A DNA stretch of 64,000 nucleotides from Pedobacter sp. FW305-3-2-15-E-R2A2 (GCF_038446955.1 NZ_CP151803.1:992001-1056000), one strand, 5' to 3'; positions 8,611 through 19,209 are shown, counted from the first letter of the stretch. Notes: a model not told the origin generated them from the sequence alone. A program made the numbers and translations.

Positions 8611-11091
8611 TTAGAATTTATAACTCAGTGTCGTGATAAACTGTCGTGGCGCAATCGGGTTCACACTATAGTTTTCATGAACAAAATAATTCAGTTCATT
8701 GGTGATATTGGCTACTTTGGCTAACAAGGAAAGCTTTTTCCAGGAATAGCCGGCGGAAAGGTCGAAGGTGGTAAAAGCACCTAGTGGGATAATTCCTGAT
8801 GAGGTTCCTGATTTATTGGTATTTCTTCCACCATTACGATCTCCGGTATAGTAGGCAGAAGCCCCTAATTTAAGTCCTTTAAGATCTCCGTTCTGAAGGG
8901 TATAAAACAAGGAAGCATTGGCCGTGTTTTTTGTTGTCCCTACCAGACGTTCTCCTTCTTTGATTCCTCCCGGAATAATTACTTTTCCGGTATTATCTTT
9001 TGTTTCTTCTAACGTTTTCGTATAACGCATGAAGTTATAGCTGTATCCTGCCAGAAAGTTCAGTCCTTTTACAATGGTACCTGTAATGTCAAGTTCTAAA
9101 CCATCACTTGCGGTCTTTCCGGTAAATTCTTTCCTATTGGTATCTGAATTTGGCATTCCCTGAGCGTCGAACAATGCGGTTTGCGCAAACTTGTTGTTGA
9201 GGATTCTATAAACGGTAAGATTTGCAGATAATCTGCCATCCAGAAAGTCATTTTTAATGCCCGCTTCATACTGATCAATAATAGATGGATCCATTGGCGC
9301 ATTGGTGTTGATGTCAAGACCAGCGTTCGATGTGAAATTATTGGCATAGCTTAGGTAAACAGAGGTTGTTTTAAAGGGCTCGTAGATCAAGCCAACTTTA
9401 GGTGAAAAAGCACTTTCTGTTTTTGATTTATCTATTCCATTTTTGTTGATCGTTTTTTCTCCGGTCAGGTAATTTGTGGTGGCCGTCCTCGGTGTCTTTT
9501 GGAAGGTGTAACGAATTCCTGCCAATACTTTAAACTGATCCGTTAATGCAACTAAATCCTGTATAAATGCACCCATTCTGTAGATGGGTGTTTGGGTATC
9601 TGAAATTAGCGGAGTTTCAGGCAGGTTGTTATTGGAAGGGATATTAAAACTTGATCCGTTAGTGATGTTCACCTGATCATAGTATTTGCTTTTAGTAACA
9701 GGATCGGTCAGGTTATTGGGAACGGTATATCCATAAGCCTTGGTGTTTGACTGATCTGCGTCAGCGCCAACCAGGATGGTATGTTGTATATTTCCGGTTT
9801 TGATTGATCCATTTAAATTAATCTGCTGATTGAAAGTAGATTCTTTGGTCTTTGAGCGGGTAAGTGCACGGTTCCAGGTTCCATCTTCAGCAGCAAAAGG
9901 ACGTTCCGAAGAAAAGTAATTCCTATTATAGGACTGAAGAGCGGCAATTACGTTTAATTTCCAGTTGTCGTTGAATTTATGAGTCACATTTGCCTGAGCT
10001 GTGGTCGTATTGGTTTTATTGTATGCCCATTGCGTGTTTAGGAATACATTTCTTCCAATATTTTGAGGAAGCTTATTTCCAACAGTACCGATTCCGAAAT
10101 CAGGAGTAAAATCGCTTTTCAGGTAATCTCCCTGAATGAGGATTTCCGTGTTTTTACCTGCATTATATAATAGGGAAGGATTTACATACACTCTTTTGGA
10201 GGTCACATCATCTCTGAAACTTCCCGCATTTTCGTAGTTTCCAATTACGCGGAAGGCAAGGTCTTTGGCAATTGGTCCATAGATGTCTGCAGTTGGCTTA
10301 TAGAGATCATAGCTTCCGGCACGCATGGAAACCTCTCCACCGTAGTTAAATTTAGGTTTTTTAGTGATCATGTTGACCACCGCTCCACCTGAAACGCCAC
10401 CATATAGTAAGGCTGCACTTCCCTTTAATATTTCTATGGATTCCAGTGTGCTTGTTTCCGGCATGCCACCAGTAGTTGTACGGGCACCGTTTTTAAATAC
10501 ATTGTTTGTACCAAGGGCATAACCACGTGCATAAAAAGTTTCTCCATTAACACCACCGCGGTTTGCACCGAAAGCGACGCCGTTTACGTTTTTCAAGGCG
10601 TCACTCAGTCTATTCATCTGCTGATCTGCAATCGTTACACTGCTGATGAGCTGAACAGCCTGAGGAAGATCTCTTGGAGCGATCGCAATTTTGCCTAATG
10701 TAACAGGTTTAAGATTCTGACTGTTAGTACCGGCAATGATCACCTCCGTTAATTCGGAGGCGCTTTCCGATAGCGTAAACTCAATTTTAGAGGTCTGTCC
10801 TTCTATTACCGTTACTTTTTGAGATTGTACCTGTAAACCTACATAAGAGGTTTGTAAGGTGTAATTACCAGGTTTTAAATTATGAAAGCTAAAAGTTCCG
10901 TCTTCTTTTGTCAGGGTTCTTCTATTGTTTTCTACAATCTGAACGTTAACATATCCGGCAGGTTTTCCGTCATTGGAGTTTACTGTTCCGGTAATACTTC
11001 CCCTTGCCGGGGCCGATGCAAGTTGTGCAAATGTGTTTACAGATAGAAGAAATAGCACTGTAATGCTGAGTAGTTTGTATAGTTGTTTCAT
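8611..11091 (-). CDS. TonB-dependent siderophore receptor
   Basis: An outer-membrane receptor of 826 residues. It has a signal peptide (MKQLYKLLS... ending NTFAQ), a carboxypeptidase-regulatory-like beta-sandwich (about 30-110), a plug domain with the TonB-dependent siderophore-receptor pattern (about 125-245), and a 22-strand barrel ending in a C-terminal phenylalanine (SYKF). Function: energy-coupled uptake of ferric siderophore, driven by TonB-ExbBD. I chose the ATG at 11091 rather than an in-frame one at 11124, because the upstream one overlaps a good promoter box (11122-11129) and would spoil the signal peptide. No siderophore biosynthesis gene or FecIR-type regulator is adjacent. Confidence 0.93.
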   Translation of the reverse strand: MKQLYKLLSITVLFLLSVNTFAQLASAPARGSITGTVNSNDGKPAGYVNVQIVENNRRTLTKEDGTFSFHNLKPGNYTLQTSYVGLQVQSQKVTVIEGQTSKIEFTLSESASELTEVIIAGTNSQNLKPVTLGKIAIAPRDLPQAVQLISSVTIADQQMNRLSDALKNVNGVAFGANRGGVNGETFYARGYALGTNNVFKNGARTTTGGMPETSTLESIEILKGSAALLYGGVSGGAVVNMITKKPKFNYGGEVSMRAGSYDLYKPTADIYGPIAKDLAFRVIGNYENAGSFRDDVTSKRVYVNPSLLYNAGKNTEILIQGDYLKSDFTPDFGIGTVGNKLPQNIGRNVFLNTQWAYNKTNTTTAQANVTHKFNDNWKLNVIAALQSYNRNYFSSERPFAAEDGTWNRALTRSKTKESTFNQQINLNGSIKTGNIQHTILVGADADQSNTKAYGYTVPNNLTDPVTKSKYYDQVNITNGSSFNIPSNNNLPETPLISDTQTPIYRMGAFIQDLVALTDQFKVLAGIRYTFQKTPRTATTNYLTGEKTINKNGIDKSKTESAFSPKVGLIYEPFKTTSVYLSYANNFTSNAGLDINTNAPMDPSIIDQYEAGIKNDFLDGRLSANLTVYRILNNKFAQTALFDAQGMPNSDTNRKEFTGKTASDGLELDITGTIVKGLNFLAGYSYNFMRYTKTLEETKDNTGKVIIPGGIKEGERLVGTTKNTANASLFYTLQNGDLKGLKLGASAYYTGDRNGGRNTNKSGTSSGIIPLGAFTTFDLSAGYSWKKLSLLAKVANITNELNYFVHENYSVNPIAPRQFITTLSYKF

Positions 11092-11121
11092 CTGGTTATT
11101 TAGACTTAATCTAAGATTCGG

Positions 11122-11153
11122 CAAATGTACTTTCTGATTTTGATATGACCAAA
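11122..11153 (-). promoter_or_regulatory. Promoter of the TonB receptor (TTTG-N20-TACATTTG)
   Basis: On the minus strand TTTG (11150-11153) is followed after 20 bases by TACATTTG (11122-11129), a full match to the Bacteroidota -33/-7 consensus. The predicted transcript start is about 25 bases before the ATG at 11091. Confidence 0.7.
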
Positions 11154-11224
11154 TTAATTTGGATTAATTTTAAATAGAGCGGACTTAGGTAGGTTTAGGT
11201 TCATTTAAATGGCATTAAAGGAGG

Positions 11225-11345
11225 TTTGTTGAAATAATTATAAAAATATTTTGGTGGAGATATAATAATCTGAGTATAGGAGCGTCTATATATGTGAGAG
11301 CGTTAATTTAAACGGGGAGGCTTCGGACGAGGCTTCCCCGTTTTC
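11225..11345 (+). ncRNA. Possible small RNA with its own promoter and terminator
   Basis: TTTG at 11225-11228 and TATTTTG at 11247-11253 (18 bases apart) resemble a Bacteroidota promoter; the second box is one base short of the consensus. A 15-bp GC-rich hairpin (about 11309-11340) followed by a T-rich run lies about 50 bases downstream. No plausible coding frame lies between them. The predicted product would be an RNA of about 80-90 nt. This is inference from signals only; the hairpin could instead belong to an undetected transcript. Confidence 0.3.
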
Positions 11346-11756
11346 CTTTAATAGGATTCCTGCTGATCGAAGCTGATGATCCAGCGCTCCGTCAACCAAT
11401 CTACTTCTGTAAAAAATTGCTCCTTTATTATGATTTCTGAAGAAGGAATTAAGGAGGACGAACCTTTTTTTTTGAAAAAAATAAAACATTTTCTGTTTGA
11501 GGTTTGTACTCCTATTGTTCAGATTGATCAAAAGCGCCATTCTCGTGTGTCGTAACTGCTTTTTAGAAAATATGAAGCTAAATCAATTTTATGAAACTAC
11601 TGCGGGGAATACCTTGGTGATCAACGGAAAATTCAGAGATCCCAATCTTTCTGTCAGCTTTTTTTCATATGAATGAAAAAAGAATCTCAAATAAATAGTA
11701 ACTTTCAATAGGTAGTCGCTACTGTTTGAGTTTTTTCATCCCTTAACTTAAATATC

Positions 11757-12866
11757 ATGAAGCCCAATTTAACGCTCCTTTTCCTCCTTTGTATACCTTT
11801 TTTCTCAAATGCCCAGGGGATTGATATTCCGGTCACCTCGAAAACGAAACTCAACTTTTCCGGAATGCTGCAAAGTCAATTCAACTATTCCCTGGACGAT
11901 GATATTGACATTAAAGGATTACACCATTCAGGTGATGAGCAGGTTGCCCATAATTCTTTTTCCGTTAAAAGAGCGAGGTTACAACTCAATGCTACGATCA
12001 GTGACCGCATCAACGCGGTTATCCTGGTGAACTTCGGTGACTTTACCGGAAACCCGCAAAATAAGGTACTAGAAAACGCCTTTATCAAATACAGCATCAA
12101 TGACTATGTAAACTTCCAGTTCGGTCAGTTTCGCCCGCAGTTCGGACAAGAAGACAACTATCCGGTAGATTTTGTACAGTCTATAGATTATTCCAATCAG
12201 TATTACCTGTTTGGAGGCAACAGCTGGCAGAGTTTCCAGATTGGCGCCAGTTTCTCCGGAAAAATCAAAGACATTGCGGTTCCTATAGAATACTCGATCG
12301 GAGTCTTTAATGGCAATAACCGGAATACCGTAGACAACGACGATGGAAAGATCTTTCCTGCAAGACTGGTATTTGGGCTGAGTAAAGAAACGCATTTGGG
12401 CATCAGTGGAGGAGCTGGAAAAAATATGGGGCAGAAGATCTGGGCATATGGATTAGATCTGGACTATAAAAAGCAACTCAATGAAAAATGGTGGGTAAAA
12501 TTCACCTCAGAATATAAACAGGGAATCAATAGCCAGGAATTCTTTAACCAGACCACGCCCGTTATTCCGGTCAGCAGATATGCCATGCGGGGAATCTATG
12601 TCTTGCCTAACGTGAGTTACAGTTTTAAAAATACCAGGCTGAAAGACCTGGAGTTCGCCTTTCGTTATGAATATCTGGATGCCGATTTTAAGCAATCCGG
12701 GAATGCCAGACAAACTTACATTCCTATGCTCAGCGCTTCTTTTGCAGAGGCCTATGCGATCCGTGTTCAGCTTGGGCTGATGATGGACCGGTATCAAAGA
12801 AATATTCCAAACACTACATCATACCATACTAACCGAGTGATTTGCCAGGTGCAGGCACGCTTTTAA
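11757..12866 (+). CDS. Porin, phosphate-selective porin O/P type
   Basis: A 369-residue outer-membrane protein with a signal peptide ending near FFSNAQG, followed by a barrel rich in alternating aromatic strands (NYVNFQFGQFRPQFGQED is typical of porin O/P) and a C-terminal phenylalanine in VQARF. The family forms anion-selective channels. It sits 19 bases upstream of a dicarboxylate transporter gene and a succinate dehydrogenase operon, so here it probably admits dicarboxylates rather than phosphate. This role is inferred from context only. Confidence 0.85.
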   Translation: MKPNLTLLFLLCIPFFSNAQGIDIPVTSKTKLNFSGMLQSQFNYSLDDDIDIKGLHHSGDEQVAHNSFSVKRARLQLNATISDRINAVILVNFGDFTGNPQNKVLENAFIKYSINDYVNFQFGQFRPQFGQEDNYPVDFVQSIDYSNQYYLFGGNSWQSFQIGASFSGKIKDIAVPIEYSIGVFNGNNRNTVDNDDGKIFPARLVFGLSKETHLGISGGAGKNMGQKIWAYGLDLDYKKQLNEKWWVKFTSEYKQGINSQEFFNQTTPVIPVSRYAMRGIYVLPNVSYSFKNTRLKDLEFAFRYEYLDADFKQSGNARQTYIPMLSASFAEAYAIRVQLGLMMDRYQRNIPNTTSYHTNRVICQVQARF

Positions 12867-12885
12867 AGACCTTAAAACAATAGCT

Positions 12886-14316
12886 ATGCAAGAAATTAAC
12901 TACAAAATGATGCTGGTTACCCTAGCCTTTGGGCTGATTATCTGGTTTTTGCCCATCCCAGACGGTGTTAAGCCGGAAGCATGGCATCTGCTCGCCATTT
13001 TTCTCGGAACGATCCTGGGCATCATCCTGAAAGCAGCTTCAATGGGAACGATGTCGATGATCGCAATTGCCGCAGTGGCCTTGTCGGGGGTTCTTGCACC
13101 GGGAAATCCGGGTAAATCCATCACTTTAGCTTTGAGTAGTTTCGGAGATAAGGTGATCTGGCTGATTGGAATTTCCTTTTTTATCGCCCGTGGCTTTATT
13201 AAAACCGGATTGGGGAGCAGGATCGCCTATCTTTTTGTCAGGGTTTTCGGTCGCAGTTCTTTAGGATTAGGTTATGGACTAGGGCTGGCAGACCTGGTGC
13301 TTGCACCAGCCATTCCAAGCAATACGGCCCGCGGAGGAGGGATTATCTATCCCATCATGAAGGCGATGGCTTTAAACTTCGGCTCCATCCCCGAACAACC
13401 GGAAACACATAGGAAACTGGGCGCTTATCTCAGTTTGAATTGTTACAACATCAATCTGGTCACTTCTGCCATGTTTCTTACCGGCACGGCAAGTAACCCG
13501 ATGTGTCAGAAATTTGCGGCCGACCTTGGCATCCACATCACCTGGATGTCCTGGATGTGGGCAGCCATTGTTCCGGGGATCATCTCGCTGATTGCAGTGC
13601 CTTATATCTTGTACAAAATATATCCACCAGAGCTCAAAAAAACAAGTGGTGCGACACAAATGGCGGCGGAGAAACTGAAAGAAATGGGGGCGGTGACAAC
13701 GAATGAATGGCTCATGCTGACCGCTTTCGTGGTCCTGCTTTTTCTATGGATTACCGGAGATTTCTTTAAAATTGATGCGACAACTACCGCTTTTATCGGC
13801 CTGGTCTTCTTATTGCTTTCCAGGGTGCTGACCTGGGAGGACGTGAAAAGTGAAAAGGGAGCATGGGATACAATCGTCTGGTTTTCGGCATTGGTGATGA
13901 TGGGAAGCGCCCTGAATCAACTGGGCTTAATACCCTGGTTTAGTAACCTGGTGAAAGCCAAAATCGGCGGAATGAGCTGGACCATGGCCTTTCCGATCAT
14001 TATCCTGGTTTATTTCTATAGCCATTATCTTTTTGCCAGTGCTACGGCACACGTGGCTTCCATGTATGCGGCATTGCTGGGCGTAGGAATAAGCATTGGG
14101 ATTCCACCGATGCTACTGGCTTTATCCCTTGGTTTTTGCGGTGGAATTTTCGGAACATTAACCCATTATGGACATGGTCCGGCACCTGTATTTTTTGGCA
14201 GTACCTATGTCGAAGTCAAGGATTGGTGGTCGCGAGGATTCGTATTAAGTATCTTTTTCCTGATCATTTGGATGGGCATCGGAGGTCTTTGGTGGAAAGC
14301 GATTGGTTTATATTAA
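12886..14316 (+). CDS. DASS-family anion (dicarboxylate) transporter
   Basis: This is a 476-residue polytopic inner-membrane protein with about 12 hydrophobic segments. It belongs to the divalent anion:sodium symporter family (CitT/SLC13-like). The family hallmarks are visible as paired SNT- and SAT-like substrate loops (PAIPSNTARGGG near residue 143, SATAHVAS near residue 385). Likely substrates are succinate, fumarate, malate or 2-oxoglutarate. It lies between the porin and the sdhCAB genes, which suggests a compact module that imports and oxidises C4-dicarboxylates. Confidence 0.88.
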   Translation: MQEINYKMMLVTLAFGLIIWFLPIPDGVKPEAWHLLAIFLGTILGIILKAASMGTMSMIAIAAVALSGVLAPGNPGKSITLALSSFGDKVIWLIGISFFIARGFIKTGLGSRIAYLFVRVFGRSSLGLGYGLGLADLVLAPAIPSNTARGGGIIYPIMKAMALNFGSIPEQPETHRKLGAYLSLNCYNINLVTSAMFLTGTASNPMCQKFAADLGIHITWMSWMWAAIVPGIISLIAVPYILYKIYPPELKKTSGATQMAAEKLKEMGAVTTNEWLMLTAFVVLLFLWITGDFFKIDATTTAFIGLVFLLLSRVLTWEDVKSEKGAWDTIVWFSALVMMGSALNQLGLIPWFSNLVKAKIGGMSWTMAFPIIILVYFYSHYLFASATAHVASMYAALLGVGISIGIPPMLLALSLGFCGGIFGTLTHYGHGPAPVFFGSTYVEVKDWWSRGFVLSIFFLIIWMGIGGLWWKAIGLY

Positions 14317-14326
14317 ATTAAATAGA

Positions 14327-15004
14327 ATGAAAAGTACTTTCTCTACCCTGATGCGGAAAACGCTGATGGCCTTAACGGGATTATTTCTTTGCTTTTTTCT
14401 GGTGATTCACCTGTTGGGAAACCTGCAGTTGTTATTGCCGGCAGTACAGGCAAAGGAAAGTTTTAATAGCTATTCTCAATTGCTCTCGGGAAATATTTTC
14501 ATCAAGATCATTTCCTATGTTTTATATACTTCCCTGATCGTCCATTGCCTGGACGCCCTGGTGATCACCCTTAAAAACCGAAAAACAGCAGGTAAATATG
14601 CGGTTGATAAAAGAGGGGCATCGAGCAAATGGTATTCCCGGAACATGGGAATCCTTGGCACATTGATCCTGATCTTTCTGGTTTTTCATTTTAAAGATTT
14701 TTGGTATCAGTATAAATTTGGTACACTGCCAACAGATGAGTATGGCCATAAAGATTTGTATACCATCGTGATCGCCGCCTATCAGGACTGGTGGTATGTG
14801 CTTTTTTATGTGCTCTCTATGTTTGCATTGGGGTACCACCTTTTACACGGTTTTTTCAGTGCGGCACGCTCTCTGGGTGTTTACCATCCAAAATACGTTT
14901 CCTGGATCAGGATCTTCGGCAGGGGTTATAGTTATGTCATCACAGCAGGGTTTGCGATTATCCCAATTTACGTTTACTTAACTCAGCATGTATCATGGAA
15001 CTAA
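14327..15004 (+). CDS. sdhC: Succinate dehydrogenase/fumarate reductase cytochrome b subunit
   Basis: This 225-residue membrane anchor has five hydrophobic segments and conserved histidines (for example in FLVIHLLGN and HCLDAL) expected to bind two haems, as in the B. subtilis-type cytochrome b558. It passes electrons between the SdhAB head and menaquinone. I start it at ATG 14327, just after the transporter stop; an in-frame GTG/ATG-like start at 14303 would overlap that gene and adds hydrophilic residues. It overlaps the start of sdhA by 10 bases, so the two are coupled. Confidence 0.9.
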   Translation: MKSTFSTLMRKTLMALTGLFLCFFLVIHLLGNLQLLLPAVQAKESFNSYSQLLSGNIFIKIISYVLYTSLIVHCLDALVITLKNRKTAGKYAVDKRGASSKWYSRNMGILGTLILIFLVFHFKDFWYQYKFGTLPTDEYGHKDLYTIVIAAYQDWWYVLFYVLSMFALGYHLLHGFFSAARSLGVYHPKYVSWIRIFGRGYSYVITAGFAIIPIYVYLTQHVSWN

Positions 15005-16911
15005 ATGCAAAAATACCTCCCGGCCCTTTAAAAGATAAATGGAGTTTTTATAAAGACCACGCAAGATTGGTTAATCCTGCGAACAGAAAGAAGTTGGAGG
15101 TGATTGTGGTTGGAACGGGACTTGCCGGAAGTGCTGCGGCTGCATCACTTGCGGAGATGGGGTATAAGGTTAAATCTTTTTGTTTCCAGGATTCTGCAAG
15201 AAGGGCCCATTCTGTAGCAGCCCAGGGTGGAGTAAATGCCGCCAAGAATTATAAAAATGATGGAGATAGTGTGTACCGTATGTTTTACGATACGATTAAG
15301 GGAGGGGATTTCCGTTCCCGGGAAGCCAATGTTTACCGTCTGGCGGAATGTTCTGCACAGCTGATCGACCAGGCCGTAGCGCAGGGGGTGCCTTTTGGCA
15401 GGGAATATGGCGGCTATTTAAACAACCGTTCCTTTGGCGGTGTCCAGGTGAGCAGGACTTTTTATGCCAGGGGACAAACCGGACAACAGTTGTTGTTGGG
15501 CGCTTATCAGGCATTGATGAGACAGGCTGCGGCAAAAACGGTGACGCTCTATACGCGTCATGAAATGCTGGATCTGGTCTTGGTAGATGGAAAAGCCAGA
15601 GGGATCATCGTCAGAAATCTGGACACAGGAGAAATTGAACGCCATAGCGCAAATACAGTGATTCTGGCTACGGGAGGCTTCGGGAAGATCTATTATTTAT
15701 CCACCCTTGCGATGGGCTGTAATGCATCCGCCATTTGGCGTGCACATAAGAAAGGGGCATTCATGGCCTGCCCAAGCTGGACCCAGGTTCATCCAACCTC
15801 GCTTCCGCAGTCCGGCGATTACCAGAGCAAACTGACCCTGATGTCTGAATCGCTCCGCAATGATGGCCGGATTTGGGTGCCATTAAAACCGGAAGAGAAA
15901 AGAAAGCCAAATGACATTCCTGAAGATGAACGTGATTATTACCTCGAACGCCGGTATCCTGCTTTTGGAAATCTGGCCCCCCGGGACATCTCTTCCAGAG
16001 CGGCCAAAGAACGCATCGATGCCGGATTTGGGGTAGGGCCACAGTTAAATGCTGTTTACCTGGACTTCTCTAAAGCGATCAAAGAACAGGGAAAAGAAAA
16101 GATAAAAGAAAAATATGGGAACCTGTTTGCGATGTACCGTAAGATTACGGACACAGATGCCTATTCAGAACCTATGATGATCTCCCCGGCAGCGCATTTT
16201 TCTATGGGTGGATTATGGGTCGATTATGAACTGATGACTACCATTCCGGGCTTATTCGCCCTTGGTGAAGCCAATTTTGCAGACCATGGTGCAAACCGTC
16301 TTGGGGCAAACTCGCTGTTACAGGCTTGTGTGGATGGTTATTTTGTTGCGCCCTATACGGTTTCTAATTACCTCGCAGGAGAGATTCACGCGGAGAAACT
16401 GGATGCGGATGCGCAGGAGTTTATAGATGCCGAGGTCCGGGTGAGGGCACACTTAGGGAAATTATTGGCGATAAACGGAACTAAGACCGCGGATCATTAC
16501 CATAAAACCCTGGGTAAACTGCTGTATGATTATTGTGGCCTGTCCAGAAGTAGGGAAGGATTGGTATACGCCATTAAGGAAATCAAAAAACTGCGTGAAG
16601 ATTTCTATGAGCACCTTAAAGTTCCTGGAACAGAAGAAGAAATGAATGGAGAGCTGGAAAAAGCAGGCCGGATCAGCGATTACCTGGAAGTGGCAGAACT
16701 GATGTGTCAGGATGCTTTAACAAGAGAAGAGTCTTGTGGCGCCCATTTCAGGGAAGAATATCAGACCCCGGAAGGGGAAGCCTTGAGAAATGATGAGGCG
16801 TTTTGTTTTGTATCCGCCTGGCAATGGCAGGGGGAGGACAAGGAGGAACGACTGGTTCCTGAACCGCTGCATTTCGAAAACGTGGAATTAACCGTAAGAA
16901 GTTACAAATAA
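14995..16911 (+). CDS. sdhA: Succinate dehydrogenase/fumarate reductase flavoprotein subunit
   Basis: This 638-residue flavoprotein has an N-terminal FAD-binding motif ([19 protein letters not shown], about 37-55). The flavin-linkage region is [13 protein letters not shown], and the active-site part is HPTSLPQSG and SRAAKERID. It catalyses interconversion of succinate and fumarate at the inner membrane. Length and motifs match the Bacteroidota form (about 640 residues). It lies between sdhC and sdhB in the order C-A-B. Confidence 0.95.
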   Translation: MELNAKIPPGPLKDKWSFYKDHARLVNPANRKKLEVIVVGTGLAGSAAAASLAEMGYKVKSFCFQDSARRAHSVAAQGGVNAAKNYKNDGDSVYRMFYDTIKGGDFRSREANVYRLAECSAQLIDQAVAQGVPFGREYGGYLNNRSFGGVQVSRTFYARGQTGQQLLLGAYQALMRQAAAKTVTLYTRHEMLDLVLVDGKARGIIVRNLDTGEIERHSANTVILATGGFGKIYYLSTLAMGCNASAIWRAHKKGAFMACPSWTQVHPTSLPQSGDYQSKLTLMSESLRNDGRIWVPLKPEEKRKPNDIPEDERDYYLERRYPAFGNLAPRDISSRAAKERIDAGFGVGPQLNAVYLDFSKAIKEQGKEKIKEKYGNLFAMYRKITDTDAYSEPMMISPAAHFSMGGLWVDYELMTTIPGLFALGEANFADHGANRLGANSLLQACVDGYFVAPYTVSNYLAGEIHAEKLDADAQEFIDAEVRVRAHLGKLLAINGTKTADHYHKTLGKLLYDYCGLSRSREGLVYAIKEIKKLREDFYEHLKVPGTEEEMNGELEKAGRISDYLEVAELMCQDALTREESCGAHFREEYQTPEGEALRNDEAFCFVSAWQWQGEDKEERLVPEPLHFENVELTVRSYK

Positions 16912-16923
16912 TCAAACCGGAAG

Positions 16924-17667
16924 ATGAAGATCAATTTGAAAATATGGAGGCAGACTGATGCCGGAAGCCCCGGCAGATTAGTGGATTATGAGCTGGATCA
17001 TGTGATTCCTCATATGTCTTTCCTGGAAATGATGGATACGCTGAACGAACAACTCATCTTAAGTGGAGAGCGGCCGGTGGAGTTCGATCACGATTGCAGG
17101 GAAGGCATCTGCGGTCAGTGTGGAATGATGATCAATGGGCGTGCACATGGGCCAATCCCGCACCTCACGACCTGTCAGCTGCACATGCGGGAATTCAAAG
17201 ATGGGGATACGATCTATGTGGAACCTTTCCGCGGCAAAGCTTTTCCGGTAAAAAGAGATTTGCGGGTAGACCGCTCGGCATTCGACCGGATCATTATGGC
17301 AGGAGGTTTTGTTTCGGTAAATACGGGACAGGCGCCGGAAGCAAATGGAATTCCGATAAGCCATGAACAGGCAGAATCGGCCTTTGACTCGGCAGCCTGT
17401 ATCGGCTGCGGTGCCTGCGTTGCCACCTGTAAAAATTCCAGTGCCGCCTTATTTACTGCAGCAAAAATTGCCCATCTGGCCAAACTGCCACAGGGAAAGA
17501 TAGAATCCAGGAAGCGGGTACTTTCTATGGTGGAGCAAATGGATATCGAGGCCTTTGGCCATTGCACGAATACTGAAGCCTGTGAAGTGGAATGTCCTCA
17601 GGATATTTCTGTGCTTAATATTGCCAGAATGAATTGGGAATATACGCTGAGCAAAGTTTTAAAATAA
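16924..17667 (+). CDS. sdhB: Succinate dehydrogenase/fumarate reductase iron-sulfur subunit
   Basis: A 247-residue protein carrying three iron-sulfur clusters. The [2Fe-2S] ligands are C58, C63, C66 and C84. The [4Fe-4S]/[3Fe-4S] ligands are in [11 protein letters not shown] (C159, C162, C165, C169) and in C214...C220...C224. It wires FAD in SdhA to the quinone site in SdhC. It is the last gene of the porin-transporter-sdhCAB operon and is followed at once by a strong terminator. Confidence 0.95.
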   Translation: MKINLKIWRQTDAGSPGRLVDYELDHVIPHMSFLEMMDTLNEQLILSGERPVEFDHDCREGICGQCGMMINGRAHGPIPHLTTCQLHMREFKDGDTIYVEPFRGKAFPVKRDLRVDRSAFDRIIMAGGFVSVNTGQAPEANGIPISHEQAESAFDSAACIGCGACVATCKNSSAALFTAAKIAHLAKLPQGKIESRKRVLSMVEQMDIEAFGHCTNTEACEVECPQDISVLNIARMNWEYTLSKVLK

Positions 17668-17700
17668 AAAACCGGTGTTATTTTTTAACACCGGTTTTTT
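17667..17700. terminator. Bidirectional terminator between sdhB and glycyl-tRNA synthetase
   Basis: A near-perfect 14-bp stem (17667-17680 with 17686-17699) is flanked by A- and T-runs. It can end transcription of sdhB on the plus strand and of the convergent tRNA synthetase gene on the minus strand. Confidence 0.85.
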
Positions 17701-17720
17701 TAGGAGTATCATTTCAAAAC

Positions 17721-19202
17721 TTATTGCAATAAGTTTTTCCAGCTTACTTTGCTTGAGATTAAAGACTCCAGGTCTTTAATGTGTATGCGTTGTTGTTCCA
17801 TGGTATCGCGATGACGGATGGTTACGGTATCGTCTTCCAGGGTTTGGTGATCTATCGTCAGACAGAAAGGAGTACCGATGGCATCCTGTCTGCGGTAACG
17901 TTTTCCGATCGCATCTTTTTCTTCGTATATACAGTTGAAATCAAGTTTTAAGCTGTTCATGATTTCTCTTGCTTTTTCCGGTAAACCGTCTTTTTTAGTC
18001 AGTGGGAAGATGGCAACTTTTACTGGTGCTAAACAAGGGTGTAAACGTAGCAAAGTTCTGCTGTCTTGTTTTTCTCCATCGCTCAGGTCCTGCTCTTCAA
18101 AAGCATTGATCATCGTTAAGAGGAACATGCGGTCTAAACCGATAGAAGTTTCGATCACATAAGGAATATAGTTTCCATAAGGTTTTCCTTCTTCATTCAG
18201 TTCTGCATCAAAATATTGCATTTTTTTGTTAGAGAACTTCTGGTGTTGCGTAAGGTCAAAATCTGTACGGCTGTGGATACCTTCTACTTCTTTAAATCCA
18301 AAAGGGAATTCAAATTCGATATCTGTAGCAGCATTGGCGTAATGTGCCAGTTTCACATGGTCATGGTAACGGTATTTCTCTGCAGGAGTACCCAAGGCCT
18401 GGTGCCATTTTAAACGCGCTTCTTTCCAGTAAGCAAACCATTTGGCATCTTCACCCGGACGAACAAAGAATTGCATTTCCATTTGTTCGAATTCACGCAT
18501 TCTCATGATGAACTGACGGGCAATAACTTCATTTCTGAAGGCTTTTCCAATTTGTGCAATTCCGAAAGGAATTTTCATTCTTCCGGATTTCTGTACGTTT
18601 AAGAAGTTTACAAAAATACCTTGTGCCGTTTCCGGACGTAGGTATACTTCGTCAGATCCTTCAGCCATAGCACCAAACTGAGTGCTGAACATCAGGTTGA
18701 ACTGGCGTACTTCAGTCCAGTTTTTGGTTCCGCTTACCGGGCAGGCAATCTCATGCTCTTCGATTAATAATTTTAAACGTGGAAGGTCTTCTGCCTGTAA
18801 AGCTTCGTCCATATCAGCCTGCAATTTTGCAGCCTTTTCTGTTTTTCCGTCTTTTTCGTAGCGGGCAATTTTATCTTCTAACAACTGATCGGCACGGTAA
18901 CGTTTTTTAGAGTCTTTGTTATCGATCATAGGATCGTTAAATCCATCTACGTGTCCGCTTGCTTTCCATACTTTCGGGTGCATAAAGATTGCAGAATCTA
19001 TTCCTACAATGTTCTCATGCATCTGAACCATGGATTTCCACCAATAAGTTTTAATGTTGTTCTTTAATTCAGCACCTAGTTGTCCGTAATCATATACAGC
19101 ACTTAGTCCATCATAAATTTCGCTGCTTTGAAATACAAAACCGTATTCCTTGGCGTGTGATATTACATTTTTAAATTGTTCGTCGTTAGTATTCTTTGCC
19201 AT
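17721..19202 (-). CDS. glyS: Glycine--tRNA ligase
   Basis: A 493-residue class II aminoacyl-tRNA synthetase of the alpha2 (eukaryote/archaeal-like) type. Motif 2 is in GIAQIGKAFRNEV and motif 3 in ETSIGLDRMF, with a C-terminal anticodon-binding domain (about 390-490). It charges tRNA-Gly in the cytoplasm. I prefer the ATG at 19202 (MAKNTNDEQF) to an alternative start 27 bases upstream, because the latter overlaps the candidate promoter box at 19210-19217. Bacteroidota often use this single-chain form. Confidence 0.95.
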   Translation of the reverse strand: MAKNTNDEQFKNVISHAKEYGFVFQSSEIYDGLSAVYDYGQLGAELKNNIKTYWWKSMVQMHENIVGIDSAIFMHPKVWKASGHVDGFNDPMIDNKDSKKRYRADQLLEDKIARYEKDGKTEKAAKLQADMDEALQAEDLPRLKLLIEEHEIACPVSGTKNWTEVRQFNLMFSTQFGAMAEGSDEVYLRPETAQGIFVNFLNVQKSGRMKIPFGIAQIGKAFRNEVIARQFIMRMREFEQMEMQFFVRPGEDAKWFAYWKEARLKWHQALGTPAEKYRYHDHVKLAHYANAATDIEFEFPFGFKEVEGIHSRTDFDLTQHQKFSNKKMQYFDAELNEEGKPYGNYIPYVIETSIGLDRMFLLTMINAFEEQDLSDGEKQDSRTLLRLHPCLAPVKVAIFPLTKKDGLPEKAREIMNSLKLDFNCIYEEKDAIGKRYRRQDAIGTPFCLTIDHQTLEDDTVTIRHRDTMEQQRIHIKDLESLISSKVSWKNLLQ

Positions 19203-19209
19203 AGTGATG

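Larger units (their letters stand above)
11092..11756. other. 665-bp intergenic region between receptor and porin
   Basis: This is a divergent spacer holding the receptor promoter at its left end, the possible small RNA described separately, and then AT-rich sequence up to the porin start. An open frame at 11286-11540 on the minus strand has no family features and covers the hairpin, so I do not call it a gene. Confidence 0.5.

Noticed and set aside
11286..11540. Open frame of 84 codons on the minus strand
   Set aside because: It covers the hairpin of the possible small RNA, has no family or signal features, and its codons look random.
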